From Ollibium composti (GTDB lineage Bacteria > Pseudomonadota > Alphaproteobacteria > Rhizobiales > Rhizobiaceae), in the NCBI RefSeq assembly GCF_004801285.1, contig NZ_SSNY01000015.1, positions 20,657-84,656 on the forward strand: a stretch of 64,000 bases of DNA. The letters run 5' to 3'. Positions 58,935-64,000 of the stretch are shown here, piece by piece. How positions within the stretch are numbered: the first letter of the stretch is position 1; each line of letters opens with the position of its first letter. The notes under the pieces are model-generated. The model ran no database searches and was not told where the DNA came from. It was given only the letters and a program-made list of their open reading frames with translations. The position numbers and the translations under genes are program-made.

Positions 58935-59663
58935 TCACAGTTCGTTGGCGAGAAAATTCTTCAGTTCCGGCGTCTGCGGGCTGCCCAGCATCGCACCGGT
59001 GCCGGTTTCCCAGACCTTGCCGGTGTGCATGTAGATGACGCGGTCGGCGGCACGGCGCGCGAAGCCCATTTCGTGCGTCACCATGATCATCGTCATGCCG
59101 CCCTTGGCGAGCTTCTCCATCACCCGCAGCACCTCGCCGGTCAGTTCCGGATCGAGCGCCGACGTCACCTCGTCGAACAGCATCACCTTCGGCGACATCG
59201 CCAGCGAGCGGGCGATGGCGACGCGCTGCTGCTGGCCGCCGGACAGCTGCTCGGGATAGGCGTCGATCTTGTCGGAGAGGCCGACCTGCTCCAGCGCGGT
59301 CCGGGCGAGCGCGTGCGCCTCGGCGCCCTTGACGTTCTTCACGCGGCGCGGCGCCAGGACGATGTTTTCCTCCACCGTCAGGTGTGGGAAGAGGTTGTAG
59401 CTCTGGAAGACGATGCCGACGTCCTGCCTGAGCGCGCGCAGGTCGAGATCGGGCGCCTCGACGCGCCGGCCGCAGACCTCGATCGAGCCGGACTGGATCT
59501 TCTCCAGCCTGTTGATGCAGCGAAGTGCCGTGCTCTTGCCCGAGCCGGAGCGGCCGATGATCGCCACGACCTCGCCGGCGCTGACCTCGAAGGAAACGCC
59601 GCGCAACACCTCGACCAGGCCGAAGCTCTTGTGCACGTCCTCAAGCTTGACGACGACTGACAT
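58935..59663 (-). CDS. Polar-amino-acid-type ABC ATPase (kdu operon)
   Basis: A 242-residue GlnQ/HisP-type ATPase. Walker A is IGRSGSGKSTALRCINRLE (about 37), signature LSGGQQQRVAIARSL, Walker B VMLFDEVTSALDPEL and switch VTHEMGFARRAADR. Walker B has Val in place of the usual Pro after Glu (DEV for DEP), a common variant in this family. It overlaps the upstream permease by 23 bases. Confidence 0.93.
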   Translation of the reverse strand: MSVVVKLEDVHKSFGLVEVLRGVSFEVSAGEVVAIIGRSGSGKSTALRCINRLEKIQSGSIEVCGRRVEAPDLDLRALRQDVGIVFQSYNLFPHLTVEENIVLAPRRVKNVKGAEAHALARTALEQVGLSDKIDAYPEQLSGGQQQRVAIARSLAMSPKVMLFDEVTSALDPELTGEVLRVMEKLAKGGMTMIMVTHEMGFARRAADRVIYMHTGKVWETGTGAMLGSPQTPELKNFLANEL

Positions 59664-60300
59664 TGAGCCTCCTTTCGAGCGCCCGGCTCCAGATCGACAG
59701 CGGATAGCAAAGGGCGAAGTACAACAGCCCGGCGATGCCGAAGATCAGGAAAGGCTGGAACGTCGAGTTGTTGATGACCTGCGCCGCGCGCGTCAGCTCG
59801 ACGAAGCCGACCACCGAGGCGAGCGAGGTGCTCTTGAGCACCTGCACGAGGAAGCCGACCGTCGGCGGCGTGGCGATGCGGGCCGCCTGCGGCAGGACGA
59901 CGTCGCGCAGCGTTTGCCAGCGCGTCAGCGCCAGGCACTCCGCCGCTTCCGTCTGGGTGCGCGGCACCGCCTCGACGCAGCCGCGCCAGATCTCGCCGAG
60001 GAAAGCGCTGCAATAGATCATCAGGGACAAGCCGGCGGCGAACAGCGGCGGCATCTCGACGCCGAAGATGCCGAGGCCGAAATAGACCACGAACAGGATG
60101 ATGAGCAGCGGCGTGCCCTGGACGATCTGGACATAGACGAAGACCAGGCGGCGAAGCGCGGCCGAACGGGATATGCGCGCCAGCATGACGATGAAGCCGG
60201 CCGCGCCGCCGACGACGAAGGCCAGCGCCGACAGCACGACCGTCCAGCCCATGCCCTCCAGCAGGTAGTAGAAATAGTAAAGGCTGAAGCCGCCGTTCAT
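59641..60300 (-). CDS. Polar-amino-acid-type ABC permease 2 (kdu operon)
   Basis: A 219-residue permease started at MNGGFSLYYFYYLLEGMGW; the longer upstream opening is a shadow. The conserved VQIVQGTPLLIILFVVYFG segment and the EAA loop EAAECLALTRWQTLRDVVLPQAARIATPPTVGFLVQVLKSTSLASVVG are visible. It forms the membrane domain with the permease encoded eight bases upstream. Confidence 0.92.
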   Translation of the reverse strand: MNGGFSLYYFYYLLEGMGWTVVLSALAFVVGGAAGFIVMLARISRSAALRRLVFVYVQIVQGTPLLIILFVVYFGLGIFGVEMPPLFAAGLSLMIYCSAFLGEIWRGCVEAVPRTQTEAAECLALTRWQTLRDVVLPQAARIATPPTVGFLVQVLKSTSLASVVGFVELTRAAQVINNSTFQPFLIFGIAGLLYFALCYPLSIWSRALERRLNVSRRQA

Positions 60301-60308
60301 GTCGTCTC

Positions 60309-60992
60309 CTAGAGCGGGGTGCCGAGGCGGCGCCGGCGCGGGAACAGGCCCTGTCCCAGCAGCCAGAAGCCCGATTTCAGGAGAACGGTGAGCACCAGGT
60401 AAAGCAGCGCCACCACGATGTAGGTTTCCAGCGAGCGAAAGGTGATCGACTGGATGTTGTTGGCGACCGCCGTCAGCTCCTCGGCCGAGATCTGCGAGGT
60501 GATGGAAGACGACAGCATCATCAGCACGAACTGGCTGGTCAGCGCCGGATAGACGCGCTCCAGCGCCGGCCGCAGGATGACGTACCAGTAGACTTGCGGC
60601 ACCGACAGGCCGAGCGATTCGGCCGCCTCGATCTGGCCGGGATGAACGGCCTCGATGCCGGCGCGCACGATCTCCGTCGTATAGGCTCCGACATTGATGA
60701 CCATGGCGAGCACGGCAGCGGCCAGCACCGGCATCCTGACGCCGACGCTGGCGAGGCCGAAGAACAGGAAGAATATCTGGATCAGGAAAGGCGTGTTGCG
60801 CACGAGTTCGACATAGCCGCCGGCGACGACCCGCAGCCAGGCATGGCGGCTGCCGCGCGCGATCGCGCCGGCGACGCCGATGCAAAGGCCGAGCACGGTG
60901 GCGGCGAACGTCATCTCGAGCGTCGTTAGCGCGCCGGCCAGGAACTCCGGCCAGTATGCCCACAGGCTCGAGAAGTCGAACGTGTACATCAT
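60309..60992 (-). CDS. Polar-amino-acid-type ABC permease 1 (kdu operon)
   Basis: A 227-residue permease started at MMYTFDFSSLW, its ATG overlapping the kduD stop (ATGA, 60989-60992). Family segments are VELVRNTPFLIQIFFLFFGLASVG and EAAESLGLSVPQVYWYVILRPALERVYPALTSQFVLMMLSSSITSQIS. Direct translational coupling of a transporter subunit to kduD ties the importer to this catabolic pathway. Confidence 0.92.
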   Translation of the reverse strand: MMYTFDFSSLWAYWPEFLAGALTTLEMTFAATVLGLCIGVAGAIARGSRHAWLRVVAGGYVELVRNTPFLIQIFFLFFGLASVGVRMPVLAAAVLAMVINVGAYTTEIVRAGIEAVHPGQIEAAESLGLSVPQVYWYVILRPALERVYPALTSQFVLMMLSSSITSQISAEELTAVANNIQSITFRSLETYIVVALLYLVLTVLLKSGFWLLGQGLFPRRRRLGTPL

Positions 60993-61759
60993 CGGGCGAG
61001 CCAGCCTCCGTCCACCGGCAGGACCGTGCCGTGCACATAGTCGGACGCCTGCGAGGCGAGGAAGACCGCGGCACCCCCCATGTCGGCGGGCTCGGCCCAG
61101 CGGCCGGCCGGGATACGCGCCAGGATGTCGCGCGAGCGCTGCTCGTCCTGCCGCAGCGCGGCCGTGTTGTTGGTGACGACGTAGCCGGGCGCGATGGCGT
61201 TGACGTTGATGCCTTTGTGCGCCCACTCGCAGGCGAGCAGCCGCGTCAGCCCGGCAAGACCGCTCTTGCTCGCCGTGTAGGACGGGATGCGGATGCCGCC
61301 CTGGAAGGAAAGCAGCGAGGCGATGTTGATGATCTTGCCGCCCTTGCCGCGTTCCAGCATGGCGCGGGCTGCCGCCTGCGACAGGAAGAAGGCGGTCTTG
61401 AGATTGACGTTCATCACGTCGTCCCAGTCTCGCTCGGTGAAATCGAGGGCATCGGCGCGGCGGATGATGCCGGCGTTGTTGACGAGGATGTCGACCGCGC
61501 CCTTCCAGGCCACGGCCTCGGCGACGATGCCGGCGACCGGCGCGATCGAGCCGAGGTCGGCTGAAACGCAGCGGACCTCGACGCCGGCCTGCGCGCACAG
61601 TCTTTCGGTGTCGTCCATGGCCGAACGGCCGACCGCGACTATGGCCGCGCCGGCCCGCCCCAGCGCCAGCGCGATGGCCTGCCCGATGCCGGTGTTGGCG
61701 CCGGTGACGATGGCCGTGCGCCCGGACAGGTCGAACGGGTTCCGGCTCTCCACGCTCAC
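60989..61759 (-). CDS. kduD: 2-dehydro-3-deoxy-D-gluconate 5-dehydrogenase KduD
   Basis: A 256-residue SDR. It has NPFDLSGRTAIVTGANTGIGQAIALALGRAGA at the N-terminus, NNAGIIRRADALDFTERDWDDVMNVNLKTAFFLSQAAA, catalytic Ser in INIASLLSFQGGIRIPSYTASK with Tyr-x-x-x-Lys, and YVHGTVLPVDGGWLAR. These phrases are characteristic of KduD. The enzyme reduces 5-keto-4-deoxyuronate-derived DKII to KDG in unsaturated uronate degradation. It is coupled by ATGA to kduI upstream and to a permease downstream. Confidence 0.93.
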   Translation of the reverse strand: MSVESRNPFDLSGRTAIVTGANTGIGQAIALALGRAGAAIVAVGRSAMDDTERLCAQAGVEVRCVSADLGSIAPVAGIVAEAVAWKGAVDILVNNAGIIRRADALDFTERDWDDVMNVNLKTAFFLSQAAARAMLERGKGGKIINIASLLSFQGGIRIPSYTASKSGLAGLTRLLACEWAHKGINVNAIAPGYVVTNNTAALRQDEQRSRDILARIPAGRWAEPADMGGAAVFLASQASDYVHGTVLPVDGGWLAR

Positions 61760-62592
61760 CGGAGCGCCTCCATTGGCACCATGTCCATGTCGTCGAAATC
61801 CTGGTTGTCGCCGGCCATCGCCCAGATGAAGGCATAGTTGGAGGTGCCAACGCCGGAGTGGATCGACCAGCCGGGCGAGAGGATCGCCTGCTCGTTGGCG
61901 ACCACCAGGTGGCGGGTCTCCTGCGGCTCGCCCATCAGGTGGATCACGCGGGCGTCGGCCCGCAGGTCGAAATAGAGGTAGGCTTCCGAACGCCGGTCAT
62001 GCGTATGGCACGGCATGGTGTTCCACATGTTGTTCGGCTTCAGGACCGTCATGCCGAGGACGAGCTGGCAGGAGGCGCACACGTCCGGATGGATCATCTG
62101 GTAGATGGTGCGCTCGTTCGCCTGCGCCGGGCTGCCGAGTTCGCGGACATTGGCCATCGCCCGCGAGATCTTGACCGTCTTGTGGCGCGCATGTGCCGGC
62201 GCGCTGATCAGGTAGAACTTGGCGGGGCTGGCAACGTCGACGCTCTCGAAGCGGACCTCGCCCGCGCCCATCGCCACGTAGAGCGCCTCGTGCGCATCGA
62301 GGTCGTGGACGCCGCCGTCGGCCCACACGCGCCCGGCGCCGCCGATGTTGACGACGCCGAGTTCGCGGCGCGCCATGAAGCTCGTCGTGCCGATCGGCTT
62401 CGGCGCCGTCAGCTCGAGCGCTTTGGAGACAGGCATCGCGCCGCCGACCACGAGACGGTCGATATGGCTGTAGGTGAGGGCGATCTCGTCCGGCTGGAAC
62501 AGGCTCTCGATCAGGAAATGACGGCGCAGCGCGGCGGTGTCGAATCCCTTCGTCGCTTCCGGATGGCTGACTTGCCTGACTTCGATCTTCAT
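61756..62592 (-). CDS. kduI: 5-keto-4-deoxyuronate isomerase KduI
   Basis: A 278-residue cupin isomerase converting 4-deoxy-L-threo-5-hexosulose uronate to DKII. Diagnostic features are HPEATKGFDTAALRRHFLIESLFQPDEIALTYSHIDRLVVGGAMPV, SFMARRELGVVNIGG, QMIHPDVCASCQLVLGMTVLKPNNMWNTMPCHTHDRRSEAYLYFDL (zinc His/His/Glu) and ILSPGWSIHSGVGTSNYAFIWAM. It is the first catabolic gene after gntR (25-base gap). With KduD it converts unsaturated uronates from pectin or glycosaminoglycan breakdown toward KDG. Confidence 0.95.
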   Translation of the reverse strand: MKIEVRQVSHPEATKGFDTAALRRHFLIESLFQPDEIALTYSHIDRLVVGGAMPVSKALELTAPKPIGTTSFMARRELGVVNIGGAGRVWADGGVHDLDAHEALYVAMGAGEVRFESVDVASPAKFYLISAPAHARHKTVKISRAMANVRELGSPAQANERTIYQMIHPDVCASCQLVLGMTVLKPNNMWNTMPCHTHDRRSEAYLYFDLRADARVIHLMGEPQETRHLVVANEQAILSPGWSIHSGVGTSNYAFIWAMAGDNQDFDDMDMVPMEALR

Positions 62593-62617
62593 GACTGCTC
62601 CAGAAATGATCCGACCG

Positions 62618-63379
62618 TCACGCCCCGCGCGCTGGCGCCGGGGCGTCGACGAAATAGTCGGGGTTGAGGTCCTTGATGTCGCCGATATCGGTGATGAGCG
62701 TGCTCAGGTGCCCGTTCATGAGCGTGGCGGCGGCGACCGGGTCACGCGCCTCGATCGCCCTGGCGATAGCCGTATGCTCCTCGATGACGCGCAGCATCCG
62801 GCCCTCCTGCGGCAGCGTCAGGCGCCGGTAGCGATCGACCTGCACCTTGACCTGCTGAACGACCGCCCAGATGCCCGGATAGCCGGCCATCTCAGCGACC
62901 GCGGCGTGAAAACGCTCGTCTGCCTGATGGAAGGCTTCCCGGTCGCCCGCGGCCTCGCTTTCGCGCATTTTCTCGATGACGGCATGGAGGCCGATGACCT
63001 GGCTGCGGCTGGCGCGGCCGGCAGCAAGACGCGCCGCCGTCTCCTCGAGTGAGGTGCGGATGACGATCGCTTCGGGCAACGCGCGCAGCGGGATATGGGC
63101 AACGAAGGTGCCCGATTGCGGGAAAATGTCGACAAGCTTTTCGTTCGCCAGCCGCAGCAGCGCCTCGCGCACCGGCGTACGGCTCACGCCGTAGGCTTCG
63201 ACGATCTCCTTCTCGACGATCGGCTCGCCCGGCGCGCGGCGCATGGAAATGATGTCGTCGCGCAGTTTCGCATGGATCAGCGAGGCGGCGGTCGCCGGCC
63301 TGTTGGGCTCGCCGGCGCGGCCGCCGGCGAGCGCGTGTCGGCCGCGTCCCTCACGCCCGGCTGCGGCGGCTTCGCTCAT
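62618..63379 (-). CDS. GntR-family (FCD) regulator of the kdu operon
   Basis: A 253-residue FadR-subfamily regulator. The start MSEAAAAG is preferred for its GGAGGG site seven bases upstream; an in-frame ATG at 63469 would add 30 low-complexity residues without a site. The winged helix is PGEPIVEKEIVEAYGVSRTPVREALLRLANEKLVDIFPQSGTFVAHI (about 47-93). The FCD domain carries FHQADERFHAAVAEMAG and EHTAIARAI. It is probably an autoregulated repressor acting at 63484-63524, with a uronate intermediate as likely effector. Confidence 0.88.
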   Translation of the reverse strand: MSEAAAAGREGRGRHALAGGRAGEPNRPATAASLIHAKLRDDIISMRRAPGEPIVEKEIVEAYGVSRTPVREALLRLANEKLVDIFPQSGTFVAHIPLRALPEAIVIRTSLEETAARLAAGRASRSQVIGLHAVIEKMRESEAAGDREAFHQADERFHAAVAEMAGYPGIWAVVQQVKVQVDRYRRLTLPQEGRMLRVIEEHTAIARAIEARDPVAAATLMNGHLSTLITDIGDIKDLNPDYFVDAPAPARGA

Positions 63380-63483
63380 TCCGGGGCCCTCCGCGTGGCG
63401 GGCTGCGGGGCGCCGCCGGGACGACCCGCCAGGCGGGGCATGCGCTTCATCGTCAACTCCGCTCGACATCGGGAAAGGTCACG

Positions 63484-63524
63484 ATCTCACTAACTAATAT
63501 ATCTAATATACTAGTTAGTGAGAT
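63484..63524. promoter_or_regulatory. 41-bp palindromic operator of the gntR-kdu operon
   Basis: Perfect 13-base arms ATCTCACTAACTA and TAGTTAGTGAGAT around a 15-base AT-rich centre (TATCTAATA). It is the only AT-rich island near the operon start and lies 105 bases upstream of the gntR ATG. Size and symmetry suggest binding by two GntR dimers. 63525-63621 holds no gene. Confidence 0.75.
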
Positions 63525-63621
63525 GTGCAAGAAGGAATCCAGTCAGGGGCGTTGCCCTATGACGACGGCCGCGCAATGCAGTTGGTGACGGGCTTGGTCG
63601 ATGGCGTCGGGCTCAGACGCC

Positions 63622-63875
63622 TCACGCCGGCAATTCCCTCAGGCTCGGCACCCTGGAAGCACAGATGGCAAGCAGTTGAATCAGGAACCCTACAGCAGCC
63701 ACCATCAAACAAGCCTCTACTCCGAACCGAGACGCGACAATGGCGCCCAGGACGGCCCCAACAGGCCTCGCGCCGGCTGTGGCGGTCATGATCAGGGCAG
63801 ATACCCGCCCCAGCATGGAATGAGGCGTGACGGCCTGCCGCAAGGTGGTGGTGGATATCGTCCAGAGCATTGGTT
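63622..63875 (-). pseudogene. MFS transporter gene, truncated by an insertion element
   Basis: The minus-strand frame encodes only the last segment of an MFS permease: LWTISTTTLRQAVTPHSMLGRVSALIMTATAGARPVGAVLGAIVASRFGVEACLMVAAVGFLIQLLAI, then a stop. The ISTTTLRQ-x-VTP-x-x-x-LGRVSA pattern is typical of EntS-like MFS exporters around helix 10. Upstream (rightward) the family sequence stops at about 63875, where the insertion-sequence end begins. The gene is broken unless its 5' part lies beyond the element. Confidence 0.7.
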
Positions 63876-64000
63876 GTTGATTTCCGCCGAGAACTGACCC
63901 GGGATTGGGCGGTTTTTCCATTGAGAAGTGACCCATGTTTGAACCCACCCCTGCTGGTTGATTGCAGGGGACTTTGGAGTGATAGACATGGCGTTACTGA
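63876..64000 (+). mobile_element. End of an IS21-family-like insertion sequence
   Basis: From about 63876 the sequence leaves the MFS gene. It shows two near-identical 12-mers in direct order, GAGAACTGACCC (63889-63900) and GAGAAGTGACCC (63923-63934), the multiple terminal repeats expected of IS21-type ends. An ATG at 63988 (MALL...), with GGAG upstream, would start istA, which runs off the window. The family call rests on memory of similar ends and IstA N-termini. Confidence 0.5.

Noticed and set aside
1..64000. CRISPR arrays, tRNA or rRNA genes, prophage
   Set aside because: No regularly spaced repeats, cloverleaf-like sequences or phage structural genes were seen on either strand.

Overview
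The window is a GC-rich, tightly packed chromosomal or megaplasmid segment. It most likely comes from a Hyphomicrobiales (Rhizobiales) alphaproteobacterium, Phyllobacteriaceae/Mesorhizobium-like. I base this on the malonate operon layout known from rhizobia, AapJQM-type permeases, rhizobial palindromic repeats (6521-6609, 8503-8689, 20443-20541) and frequent ATGA stop/start overlaps. I see no tRNA, rRNA, CRISPR array or housekeeping gene. The segment is a run of catabolic cassettes, most of them built from a regulator, a high-affinity importer and two to five enzymes.

Layout: (a) 1-1587, the end of a TRAP permease gene and a bile-acid/sodium-symporter-like gene. (b) 1783-8572, a complete malonate locus matPQMAB (minus) with divergent matR and a readable MatR operator and promoter. 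(c) 8696-12480, a polar-amino-acid ABC importer with an inositol-monophosphatase-family gene. (d) 12666-17225, two class I/II aminotransferases, a LuxR-type regulator and a cysteine-desulfurase-like protein; the two aminotransferase leaders carry similar foldable motifs. (e) 17260-24815, a TRAP importer, SDR, IclR regulator, acyl-CoA-synthetase-like enzyme and PPC/DUF296 protein, linked by GGTCCA-type sites. (f) 25078-33205, a GntR/amidohydrolase/alpha-beta-hydrolase operon divergent from kynureninase and an AapJQM-like importer that lacks its ATPase gene. (g) 33206-33964, a scar holding a broken serine-recombinase remnant.

(h) 33925-41601, a GntR-controlled sugar-acid operon: zinc dehydrogenase, SDR, TRAP importer, RraA-like aldolase and split UxaA-type dehydratase. 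(i) 41655-51045, a two-component system divergent from a ferric/hexose-phosphate-type ABC importer with two tandem binding proteins and a phosphatase. (j) 51299-57838, tctCBA divergent from tctDE, with an extra binding-protein gene fused translationally to tctE. (k) 58082-63524, kduI and kduD in one operon with a polar-amino-acid-type ABC importer, behind a GntR regulator with a 41-bp palindromic operator. (l) 63622-64000, an MFS gene cut by what looks like an IS21-family end.

Together the genes encode about ten importers of five architectures (four TRAP, four ABC, one tripartite tricarboxylate, one BASS). They feed organic acids, sugar acids, uronates, amino acids and possibly organophosphates into central metabolism. 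Substrates are firm only for malonate and kynurenine and reasonable for the KduI/KduD pathway; the others are inferred from family and neighbours.
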